Positions 1 to 6,798 of a stretch of 10,702 nucleotides of DNA are shown piece after piece; within the stretch, counting starts at the first letter, position 1; every line of letters starts with the position of its first letter. Under the pieces are notes generated by a model, which worked only from the letters and a program-made list of their open reading frames with translations, made no database searches and was not told the DNA's origin. The DNA comes from an uncultured Verrucomicrobiota bacterium (GTDB lineage: Bacteria; Verrucomicrobiota; Verrucomicrobiia; Opitutales; LL51): the NCBI GenBank assembly GCA_947174645.1, contig CAMWJR010000020.1, positions 1-10,702 on the forward strand, written 5' to 3'. The position numbers were made by a program, and so were the translations under genes.

Positions 1-140
1 TACCGTGGTATCTTTAAGTGTTTTTAATGCCCCTAACCTGAACTTTATTGTAAATAAAAACAATATTTTATAAAATTGGAAACATAATAAGTTTGCACTT
101 AGGTGATTTTCATTAAAGTCCGGCGCCATACTGGCGAGAA
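1..140. other. AT-rich intergenic leader upstream of the MATE gene
   Basis: No convincing gene lies here. The three forward frames stop at 25-27, 71-73 and 15-17, so at most the tail of a gene entering from the left edge could be present, and nothing identifies one. The stretch from about 44 to 90 is very AT-rich and contains several -10-like hexamers (TATAAA at 69-74, CATAAT at 83-88) with a loose -35 candidate TTGTAA at 48-53. A short inverted repeat, TATTGT at 46-51 and ACAATA at 60-65, surrounds an A-rich loop. The region probably holds the promoter of the MATE gene, but I cannot choose one element with confidence. Confidence 0.4.
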
Positions 141-176
141 GTGTTCCGTGGCTTTGAGTTGCCGAACACGAACCTT

Positions 177-1556
177 ATGAGTGCGACCCAAACCACCAAT
201 TTGACGCGATATCCCGCGGGGAGTATCCGCGAGTTATGTACCATTTCCTGGCCTATTGTCCTGTCTTCAGCGGCGGGGTACCTTATGGCTGTCATTGATC
301 GCCTTTTTTTGAGTCATTACAGCGAGGCGGCGTTTAATGCGTGTTTTGCGGCGACGCAGTGGTATTGGAATTTTTTCTGTACGACGGCGGAGATTGTCCT
401 TATTGCCGAGGTTTTTGTCGGACAATTGAATGGGGCGAAGCGCTTCCGGGAAATTGGTTCTGCGGTTTGGCAGATGATTTGGTTTTGTCTGTTACTCTAT
501 GCGATTTTTATACCGATTTCGATTTGGGGTGCTCCCTTATTAGTTGCGGACAATGTTGCGGAGCTTGGCGTTCCTTACTTACGTATTCTCACGCTCTTTA
601 TTCCCATTGATTGTATTGGATACTGTGCGCTAGGGGCATTTTTTGTAGGGCGCGGCGAGACTAAAATCATTCCCAGAGTGACGATTGTTTCCAATTTATT
701 AAACGTTGTTTTGGATATACCGTTTATCTTTGGGCTGAAATGGGGCGATACGGTGTTAATTCCGGCCGGCGGTGTGATTGGTGCGGCAATTGCGACGGTC
801 GTTTCGCAAAGCCTCTCAGCGCTCTTATTATTCGGGTTATTTATTCGAAAATCCTATCGTGAACGCTATGGAACGAATAGAATCGCTCTAAAGCCACAGT
901 TCTTAGGGCATTGTCTCAAAATCGGAATGCCTGCTTCCTTAGCGCGTTTCATCAATTCGTTGGGTTGGGCGATTTTAACGCAGGTGATCGCGGCAAATGT
1001 ATCGACCGATGACTTTCAAGCTTATGGAATTTCCCATTCTATCTATATACTATTCATGTTCTTTAATGAGGGATTTTCAGTCGGAACGCGAACGATTTGT
1101 TCAAATGCAATGGGAGCGCACCAGTATCACGTGGTACGACGGAATTGTCATGCCTGGGTATCGCTGATTTTGATTGTGATGGGCATTACCGCGATTGGTA
1201 TGATTTTCTTTCCTGAGCCCCTTATCCGGAGTTTTTTAACGCAAGGCGATACGGCATTAGAGATTACCCATACCTCGGCGATGCTCCGGTGGGCTTGGAT
1301 TGCTTTTGCGCTGGAGTTTACCTTTATGAACATGATGAGCATGTTAATCGCGTCGGGCGATACGCGGTTTACGATGTTCGTCAATACGGCTTCGTTCCTA
1401 TGTCTTTCTGTGGTTCCGACCTACATCGGCGTTGTATATTTCGGTATGACCTCGATTCTCTTTTGGTACTCGACGTTACTCGACGGTTCTGTCCGTTCGC
1501 TTCTGTTCCTTAAACGTTACCGCAGCGGGCGCTGGATGCGTCATCGGATTATTTAA
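177..1556 (+). CDS. MATE family multidrug/metabolite efflux transporter
   Basis: This is a polytopic inner-membrane protein of the MATE (MatE, NorM/DinF-like) family. Such proteins export organic cations, drugs or metabolites in exchange for Na+ or H+. From the ATG at 177 it is 459 residues, the usual family length, with about 12 hydrophobic segments. Both halves carry the family's internal-repeat signature: G-x-G-(E/D)-T-(K/R) followed by a hydrophobic stretch. In the first half it reads FFVGRGETKIIP near residue 153 with N-x-x-L-D-I-P after it. In the second it reads LIASGDTRF near residue 389. The segment GQLNGAKRF near residue 80 is also typical. An in-frame GTG at 141 would add 12 residues with no family similarity that I can see; neither start has a clear Shine-Dalgarno sequence, so the start is uncertain. 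The stop overlaps that of the convergent AGCS gene by 8 bases. The substrate cannot be told from sequence. Confidence 0.88.
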   Translation: MSATQTTNLTRYPAGSIRELCTISWPIVLSSAAGYLMAVIDRLFLSHYSEAAFNACFAATQWYWNFFCTTAEIVLIAEVFVGQLNGAKRFREIGSAVWQMIWFCLLLYAIFIPISIWGAPLLVADNVAELGVPYLRILTLFIPIDCIGYCALGAFFVGRGETKIIPRVTIVSNLLNVVLDIPFIFGLKWGDTVLIPAGGVIGAAIATVVSQSLSALLLFGLFIRKSYRERYGTNRIALKPQFLGHCLKIGMPASLARFINSLGWAILTQVIAANVSTDDFQAYGISHSIYILFMFFNEGFSVGTRTICSNAMGAHQYHVVRRNCHAWVSLILIVMGITAIGMIFFPEPLIRSFLTQGDTALEITHTSAMLRWAWIAFALEFTFMNMMSMLIASGDTRFTMFVNTASFLCLSVVPTYIGVVYFGMTSILFWYSTLLDGSVRSLLFLKRYRSGRWMRHRII

Positions 1557-2874
1557 GTTTCGTTCCCGCGATGATTTCTTTTCTTAGGGCTACGAGACTG
1601 ATGATATTGGGGATAGCCATTAAGCCAATGACGATATCAGCAATAACAAAGGCCGTCTTAATTTGTAAGAAGGGACCGGCGATCACGAAGAAGAGAAATA
1701 ATGTGCGATAAGCAAAAATCGCTCCAGTGCCGAAAAAGTACTGTACACACTTTTCGCCATAATAGTTCCAACCGATGATGGTTGTGAAGGCAAAGAAGAT
1801 AATACTCAAACTCACAATGGAATTCCCGAGGTGTGGAATGCCCAATTCATGTTCAAAAGCCGAAGCGGTCATGGACGTTTCGACGACTCCTGTTGGATCT
1901 GCTGTGACAAGTACTAGACCCGTAATGATACAAACAATGATCGATAAAAAGGCACCTACCATGCAGATCAGTCCCTGTTGGACAGGGGATTTTGTTTTAG
2001 CCGCTGCCGCTGCGATCGCTGCACTACCGAGACCTGCTTCATGACAATAAATACCACGACTCATTCCGATTTGAACCGAAGCGATAAGCGCACTTTCCAG
2101 TGTACCGCCAACAAATGCACGTGGCGCAAAAGCATCGGTGATGATGAGTTTCAAAGCAGGTAAAATGGCATCAATTTTAAATGCCAATATCAGGAGTGCA
2201 GCCCCTAAATACAAAATCGTCATAAATGGAACGACTTTTTCGGCAACGTCTGCAATCCGGTGAATACCGCCAAATGTAACCATCGCAACGATGATGCCTA
2301 CAAGAATGGTTGTCAGTAGGACAGGCACACCAAAGGATCCTGCTGCGGCTGCAATCGAATTGGTCTGAGGAAGTGTACCTGTTCCCAAAAGTGCGACACC
2401 AGCTCCTAACAACGCAAATGACTTCGCTAAAAACCGGCTATGTAGACCCTTTTCAATATAGTACATCGGTCCACCAGCAATTTTACCATCATTACCGATT
2501 TTTCGATATCGGATTGCTAAAAATCCTTCGCAATACTTAATTGCTAGGCTAAAGATCGAGGAAAGGACGATCCAAAAGAGTGTTCCAGGTCCACCGACCG
2601 AGACGGCAACGGCGATCCCAACAATATTTCCCGTCCCTAGAGTGGCCGATAGAGCGGTACATAACGAAGCAAAACTGGAAATATCCCCAATCAGTATCCC
2701 TACATTGGAATCTTTTTTTCGGTGGGATGGAAGAAGGTATCGGAACGCCTGGCTAAGGCCACGGAATTGGATAAAGTTAAGCTTTAGAGAAAAATAGAAA
2801 CCGATCCCGAAAATTGTGAGCAATAGCGGGAGTCCCCAGACAAATTGATAAATCGATTGTGTGAGATTCTCCAT
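1549..2874 (-). CDS. AGCS family sodium:alanine/glycine symporter, paralog A
   Basis: This inner-membrane amino-acid importer (alanine/glycine:cation symporter family, AlsT/DagA type, 441 residues) takes up small neutral amino acids with Na+. Visible family hallmarks are LGTGNIVGIA (residues 79-88), GGPGTLFW (94-101), GGPMYYIEKGL (134-144), Q170 followed by TNS, EAGLGSA (279-285), and FTTIIGWNYYGEK (363-375), where T365 and W369 match the spacing of substrate-site residues known in an archaeal AGCS structure. Two deviations stand out: the usual FWMW is FWIV, and the usual SNEAG is CHEAG (H278). The gene follows its close paralog (2936-4264) with a 61-base gap, and the two are probably a tandem duplication. 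No Shine-Dalgarno sequence precedes the ATG. A promoter-like box shared with the paralog lies at 2886-2919. Its stop overlaps that of the convergent MATE gene, leaving no room for a dedicated terminator. Exact substrate unknown. Confidence 0.92.
   Translation of the reverse strand: MENLTQSIYQFVWGLPLLLTIFGIGFYFSLKLNFIQFRGLSQAFRYLLPSHRKKDSNVGILIGDISSFASLCTALSATLGTGNIVGIAVAVSVGGPGTLFWIVLSSIFSLAIKYCEGFLAIRYRKIGNDGKIAGGPMYYIEKGLHSRFLAKSFALLGAGVALLGTGTLPQTNSIAAAAGSFGVPVLLTTILVGIIVAMVTFGGIHRIADVAEKVVPFMTILYLGAALLILAFKIDAILPALKLIITDAFAPRAFVGGTLESALIASVQIGMSRGIYCHEAGLGSAAIAAAAAKTKSPVQQGLICMVGAFLSIIVCIITGLVLVTADPTGVVETSMTASAFEHELGIPHLGNSIVSLSIIFFAFTTIIGWNYYGEKCVQYFFGTGAIFAYRTLFLFFVIAGPFLQIKTAFVIADIVIGLMAIPNIISLVALRKEIIAGTKLK
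1731..1842. repeat. Near-identical block shared with 3130-3241 (AGCS paralogs)
   Basis: This 112-base block inside AGCS paralog A matches 3130-3241 in paralog B at constant offset 1399, with only two mismatches that I can find. Other parts of the same genes, for example 2160-2230 against 3560-3630, differ at close to half of the bases. Because synonymous positions are preserved too, recent gene conversion is the simplest explanation. Confidence 0.8.
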
Positions 2875-2885
2875 ACCGTGGTGGT

Positions 2886-2919
2886 GATGTAAAAACGCTT
2901 TCAGAATTTGTCCAGCGCA
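2886..2919 (-). promoter_or_regulatory. Conserved upstream box / candidate promoter of AGCS paralog A
   Basis: 29 of 34 bases match the equivalent position upstream of paralog B (4272-4305). Read on the minus strand it contains a -35-like TGGACA (2909-2914), a 17-base spacer containing AAAGCGTTTT, and a weak -10-like TACATC (2886-2891) that ends 11 bases before the ATG. It may be a promoter retained after duplication or a binding site for a shared regulator. The -10 match is poor, so the promoter call is tentative. Confidence 0.4.
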
Positions 2920-2935
2920 TATTAAAACAATAGGG

Positions 2936-4264
2936 TTAGTGCGATTTTAGAGCGTTTTTCGTCCCTGCGATAATTTCTTTTCTCAGGGCTACGAGACTGA
3001 TGATATTGGGAATAGCCATTAAGCCAATGACGATATCAGCAATAACAAAGGCCGTCTTAATCTGTAAAAAAGGACCCGCGATTACGAAGAAGAGAAACAA
3101 GGTACGATAGGCAAAAATCGCTCCGGTGCCGAAAAAGTACTGTACACACTTTTCGCCATAATAGTTCCAACCGATGATCGTTGTGAAGGCGAAGAAGATA
3201 ATACTCAAACTCACAATGGAATTCCCGAGGTGTGGAATGCCAAGCCCATGTTCAAAAGCCGAAGCCGTCATGGACGTTTCGATTACGCCTGTTGGATCTG
3301 CTGTGACGAGCACCAGACCGGTAATGATACAAACAATGATCGATAAAAAGGCGCCTACCATGCAGATCAGCCCCTGTTGAACGGGGGATTGTGTTTTAGC
3401 TGCTGCCGCCGCGATTGCTGCACTGCCTAGACCGGCTTCATGGCAGAAAATGCCGCGACTCATTCCCGTTTGAATCGAAGCGATGATGGCACTTCCTAGT
3501 GTACCGCCAACAAAGGATTTTGGAGAAAAAGCATCAGCGATAATCAACCGGATTGCGGGGAAAAGCATGTCGATTCTCAGAATCAATACCACGAGCGCCG
3601 TTCCGAGGTAGAGGACGGTCATGAAGGGCACGACTTTTTCGGCCACCTCGGCAATACGATGAATGCCACCGAAAATAACGAGAGCAACAATAATCCCCAA
3701 AACAACGGTAGTAAACCCAACGGGTACACCAAAGGATGCCGCTGCGGCAGCAATGGAGTTTGTTTGTGCCAGTGTTCCAATGCCGATGAGCGCAACCCCC
3801 ATTCCAGAAATGGCAAAGAATTTTGCTAAAAACCGGCTATGTAGACCTTTTTCAATATAATACATCGGTCCACCGGCAATTTTACCATCATTACCGACTT
3901 TGCGGTACCGGATCGCTAAAAATCCTTCGCAATACTTAATCGCTAGGCTAAAAATCGAGGAGAGAACGATCCAAAAAAGTGTTCCCGGGCCACCGACGGA
4001 AACGGCAACCGCGATCCCAACAATGTTTCCCGTTCCTAGAGTGGCCGATAAAGCGGTACAAAGTGAGGCAAAAGTCGAAATATCGCCTATGAGACCGTTT
4101 TCCTGTTTCCGATGCGCGGGGAGTAAATACCGGAACGCTTGTCCTAAACCGCGGAATTGAATAAATTTGAGCTTTACGGAAAAATAAAGACCAATACCGA
4201 AAATCGTTAACAAAAGGGGAAATCCCCAAATGATCCGATAAATCGATTGTACAAAATCTTCCAT
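2936..4264 (-). CDS. AGCS family sodium:alanine/glycine symporter, paralog B
   Basis: This is the second 442-residue AGCS symporter. It is colinear with paralog A apart from a 3-codon deletion in the loop near residue 55 and a different C-terminal tail (NALKSH against LK). It carries the same hallmarks (GTGNIVGIA, GGPGTLFWIV, GGPMYYIEKGL, AQTNS, FTTIIGWNYYGEK) and the same two departures from consensus (FWIV, and CHEAG in GIFCHEAGLGSA). The C-terminal 145 or so residues, from the segment SPVQQGL onward, differ from paralog A at only two positions before the tail. The middle segment (about residues 150-265) is clearly diverged. That middle stretch may change substrate or affinity, which is inference. 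The gene lies 74 bases downstream of the membrane-protein gene at 4339-4917 on the same strand, so it could share its transcript or use the TGGACA-type promoter at 4272-4300. AGGG sits too close to the ATG to be a good ribosome binding site. Confidence 0.92.
   Translation of the reverse strand: MEDFVQSIYRIIWGFPLLLTIFGIGLYFSVKLKFIQFRGLGQAFRYLLPAHRKQENGLIGDISTFASLCTALSATLGTGNIVGIAVAVSVGGPGTLFWIVLSSIFSLAIKYCEGFLAIRYRKVGNDGKIAGGPMYYIEKGLHSRFLAKFFAISGMGVALIGIGTLAQTNSIAAAAASFGVPVGFTTVVLGIIVALVIFGGIHRIAEVAEKVVPFMTVLYLGTALVVLILRIDMLFPAIRLIIADAFSPKSFVGGTLGSAIIASIQTGMSRGIFCHEAGLGSAAIAAAAAKTQSPVQQGLICMVGAFLSIIVCIITGLVLVTADPTGVIETSMTASAFEHGLGIPHLGNSIVSLSIIFFAFTTIIGWNYYGEKCVQYFFGTGAIFAYRTLFLFFVIAGPFLQIKTAFVIADIVIGLMAIPNIISLVALRKEIIAGTKNALKSH
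3130..3241. repeat. Near-identical block shared with 1731-1842 (AGCS paralogs)
   Basis: This is the copy of the 112-base block in AGCS paralog B. It encodes the conserved segment from about GIPHLGNS through TTIIGWNYYGEK to YFFG, which includes the probable substrate-site threonine and tryptophan. A second, less perfect shared stretch of roughly 90 percent identity surrounds 2425-2690 and 3825-4090. Confidence 0.8.
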
Positions 4265-4271
4265 GCCCTGT

Positions 4272-4305
4272 GAGGTAAAAACGCTTTAAGCATTTGTCCA
4301 GTGTA
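4272..4305 (-). promoter_or_regulatory. Conserved upstream box / candidate promoter of AGCS paralog B
   Basis: This is the partner of the box at 2886-2919. On the minus strand TGGACA (4295-4300, five of six bases of the -35 consensus) is followed, after 17 bases, by a weak -10-like TACCTC (4272-4277), only 7 bases before the ATG of paralog B. If used, it would give an mRNA with essentially no 5' leader. The conserved core outside the hexamers (AAAGCGTTTTTAC) could equally be an operator. Confidence 0.38.
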
Positions 4306-4338
4306 GATCGTGTGCGGTTTTAAGAGAAAGACTTCGGC

Positions 4339-4917
4339 TTACGCCCCATCGTACAACTTTTCATCAAAGTGATTGACAATGAAATTGATGAGGTAGATGA
4401 GCGCTAAAACGACTGCAGGGGCCGCCAATGGATTTTCGCCCATGAGTAGGATCGCGAGAAGCATGAGACCCGCAGGAATCCAGAGCGCATCAATATTGGT
4501 CTTCCAAAACGTAAGCGTTTTGTGGAGGTTGAAAAAACTACGATCGTCGTAGCTGTAGGCGTACAACACAAGCGTAAATAGCGCTGATGGCACCCAAAAA
4601 AAGGTTGCGAGATCGACCAGTAGGCCACCGTAGGTTATGCGGAAAATCAAAAGTAGAACGAGATGAACGAGCATCGCTAAAACTGGAACAGGGTGACGGC
4701 CCAAATTGTGCCCAGTAATCACACCAAGCGCGGGGAGTTTCGCGCGGCGATTGGTTAAGGAGTCTTCAATAAAGAGAAAAAGGTAGAGAAAAACAAAAAA
4801 ACTGAGGACATAGGTTGCAAGGCCGAGTGAGAGCGCCAAAATCTTTTGGTAAAAAGCCGGATCTTGCCGTAGATTCCGAAAATCCTGAAAAAATGTGCTG
4901 CGTCCTTCGATCCCCAC
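4339..4917 (-). CDS. Hypothetical multi-pass membrane protein (192 aa)
   Basis: I do not recognise this family. The protein has a short charged N-terminus (residues 1-25), then about five hydrophobic segments: roughly 26-49, 76-95, 102-121, 145-161 and 165-185. Charged or polar loops lie between them (TNRRAKLP; YDDRSFFNLHKTLTFWKTN), and the tail FDEKLYDGA is acidic. No signal peptide or catalytic motif is visible. Codon GTG at 4917 is the chosen start because AGAAGAG lies about 4 bases upstream on the minus strand, a fair ribosome binding site. The gene is divergent from rseP and precedes the AGCS pair on the same strand by 74 bases, so co-transcription with the symporters is possible. It could be an orphan membrane protein, a small accessory subunit, or a member of a poorly known DUF family; no function is proposed. 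Confidence 0.7.
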   Translation of the reverse strand: MGIEGRSTFFQDFRNLRQDPAFYQKILALSLGLATYVLSFFVFLYLFLFIEDSLTNRRAKLPALGVITGHNLGRHPVPVLAMLVHLVLLLIFRITYGGLLVDLATFFWVPSALFTLVLYAYSYDDRSFFNLHKTLTFWKTNIDALWIPAGLMLLAILLMGENPLAAPAVVLALIYLINFIVNHFDEKLYDGA

Positions 4918-5005
4918 AATGCTCTTCTATCGGTAGTGGCGTTGTATGCAAACCAATTTTGTGTTGCGGCAATGAAGCGGGATGCTACGCTGGGCGCCGT
5001 GCTTT
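4918..5005. promoter_or_regulatory. Divergent promoter region between the membrane-protein gene and rseP
   Basis: This short region separates two divergent starts and so must hold both promoters unless one gene is driven from elsewhere. On the plus strand TTGCGG (4964-4969), a 16-base spacer and TACGCT (4986-4991), the latter preceded by TG at the extended -10 position, form a modest promoter for rseP. If this is right, the ATG at 4982 would lie upstream of the transcript start and translation would begin at 5006. I cannot single out a promoter for the minus strand. Confidence 0.35.
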
Positions 5006-6787
5006 ATGGAGGCGGGATTTTCGCAGTTCGAAGCTATTTTATGGGTTTTGATTTTTTTCGGTGGCTCAATTTTTGTTCACGAGCTCGGGCATTTTCTCGC
5101 CGCAAAGTGGTATAAACTCTATATTCCGTGTTTTTCCATCGGTTTTGGCCCTAAAATTTTTAAGAAAAAAATCGGTGAAACCGAGTTTTGCATCTCGCTG
5201 TTACCACTAGGGGGGTACGTTACTCTTCCTCAGTTAATGGACGTGCAGAGCGTCGAGGGCAAGTACGCACTCCCCAAGAGTTTACCGCCGATTTCGTCAC
5301 GCGATAAGATGATCGTCGCCTCAATGGGTGTCGTTTTCAACCTACTTTTTGCGTTTATTATTGCCATTGGCCTGTATTGCCTAGGCATTGAACAGCGCTA
5401 TAGCAGCACCAATACAACAATTGGTTATATTTGTCATGAGGTCCCGATTAATGCGACGAAAAAAGTCCCTGGGCCCGCAAAACGTGCAGGTCTCAAGGTT
5501 GGTGACCATATCGTTGCGATTGACGGCCATGCAACAAAAAGTTTTAGCGATGTGCTTTGTGGAATCACACTGGGAAAACACCGTGATACCAATGGCCCTG
5601 TATCGCAATTTTCAATTATTCGCGATAATCAACCTCTGGAAGTTACCGTTCATCCCGTGATCTGTGAACAGAATGCCCGAACGGGTGAAACCTCGCGGAT
5701 TGCGGGGTTGCTTTCGGAGGAAAAGTTAAGCGTAAGTCACGTGTACGACCATTCTCCTGCAGCGGCTAAAGGTGTTCAACAAGGGGATAAGTTGATCGCA
5801 ATTGATAGTATTCCGGTGACTTCTTATCGACTATTTCTAGACCTATTGCGAGGACAGGAAGAGGTATTGTGTGAATTCGAACGAGAAGGCGGAGAGCGGT
5901 ATTCCGTTACGATTCCGTGTGTAGTGGTTCCACACCAAAAACCGGTGCTGCGCCTTGTGTTGGATTTCGAGGGTACGCTGGAACTTTACCCTGAGTTTAC
6001 AGAGCCACTGGCGCTCAAAGACCTTTGCGACCAACCCTGTACGCTGCGATGTTTGTCATGGATTAAGGAAGGTGACTCCGATGACAGCGATCTCACGCTT
6101 TTGGGACAAACAGTTATAATTCAGGTACCTAATGTGCCTCAGACGCTCAAAACGTACCGCGATTTTTTTAGGAGTCATATAGGTCAACAGTTGGAGTTAC
6201 AGATCGGCGCGCAGAAACATGCTCTTGTAGTGACCACTGCCACCATTGATGAGGAAGTGAGCCACGAATCTTTGGGATTTGAGCTCCAAGAAACGACAGT
6301 TCAGATGCATATTCATCCGCTAACTCAAATTTCGGACAGCATACAGATGACCGCCCAAACGTTAGTGAGTTTGTTGACGCCATCAGCCGATGTACACTTC
6401 AAAAATCTCATGGGCCCTACTGGAATTGTGAAAACGCTCCACACCTTTGCGGTTACGGATTTTCGATTGTTGCTCTGGTTTGTAATTTTACTTAATGTTA
6501 ATCTCGCATTCCTCAATACTCTTCCGCTCCCGATTCTCGATGGCGGCATCATCCTTTTGGCGTTTTTAGAAGCTATTTTTCGGCGAAAATTTCCGGCGCA
6601 CACACTGGGTGCCATACAGTCCATTTTTGCGTTAATTTTGCTGGGCTTTGTGCTCTATATCAGTGTTTTCGACGTTCACCGTATTTTAGGCGAACAAGAC
6701 GCTAAAGCCCAACTTCAGCGTCAGCAACTACTCGCTCTGGATGAAGCAGATTTTTGGAGGCAAGAGTCCGGAAAACAGCATCCCTGA
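5006..6787 (+). CDS. rseP: RIP metalloprotease RseP (site-2 protease), long form
   Basis: This is an inner-membrane zinc protease that cuts transmembrane segments, in model bacteria the anti-sigma factor RseA and leftover signal peptides. From the ATG at 5006 it has 593 residues. The zinc motif HELGH is at 25-29 inside the first membrane helix. A second helix lies near 100-127. Two PDZ domains follow: about 140-218 (AGLKVGDHIVAIDG) and about 242-308 (HSPAAAKGVQQGDKLIAIDS). Next come about 145 residues of less clear structure, the NLMGPTGIVKTL segment, and a helix with NTLPLPILDGG whose Asp512 is the third zinc ligand. A last helix and a charged, glutamine-rich tail end the protein. Usual RseP proteins are about 360-450 residues, so this one is expanded. 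An in-frame ATG at 4982 would add 8 residues; 5006 is preferred because it gives the normal distance to HELGH. It ends 11 bases from the convergent pseudopilin gene. Confidence 0.93.
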   Translation: MEAGFSQFEAILWVLIFFGGSIFVHELGHFLAAKWYKLYIPCFSIGFGPKIFKKKIGETEFCISLLPLGGYVTLPQLMDVQSVEGKYALPKSLPPISSRDKMIVASMGVVFNLLFAFIIAIGLYCLGIEQRYSSTNTTIGYICHEVPINATKKVPGPAKRAGLKVGDHIVAIDGHATKSFSDVLCGITLGKHRDTNGPVSQFSIIRDNQPLEVTVHPVICEQNARTGETSRIAGLLSEEKLSVSHVYDHSPAAAKGVQQGDKLIAIDSIPVTSYRLFLDLLRGQEEVLCEFEREGGERYSVTIPCVVVPHQKPVLRLVLDFEGTLELYPEFTEPLALKDLCDQPCTLRCLSWIKEGDSDDSDLTLLGQTVIIQVPNVPQTLKTYRDFFRSHIGQQLELQIGAQKHALVVTTATIDEEVSHESLGFELQETTVQMHIHPLTQISDSIQMTAQTLVSLLTPSADVHFKNLMGPTGIVKTLHTFAVTDFRLLLWFVILLNVNLAFLNTLPLPILDGGIILLAFLEAIFRRKFPAHTLGAIQSIFALILLGFVLYISVFDVHRILGEQDAKAQLQRQQLLALDEADFWRQESGKQHP

Positions 6788-6798
6788 TCTTGCCAACT

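Noticed and set aside
46..65. Short inverted repeat TATTGT/ACAATA
   Set aside because: Only 6 bp in very AT-rich DNA, so it is likely by chance; reported only as part of the leader region.
1..73. Possible C-terminal end of a gene entering from the left edge
   Set aside because: One frame is open to 71-73, but 24 codons with no motif and AT-rich composition are not enough to call a gene.
1549..4264. The repeated AGCS sequence as a possible mobile element or assembly artefact
   Set aside because: There is no transposase, no terminal inverted repeat and no target duplication. The two copies differ at many positions and both reading frames are intact, so a true gene duplication is the better reading.
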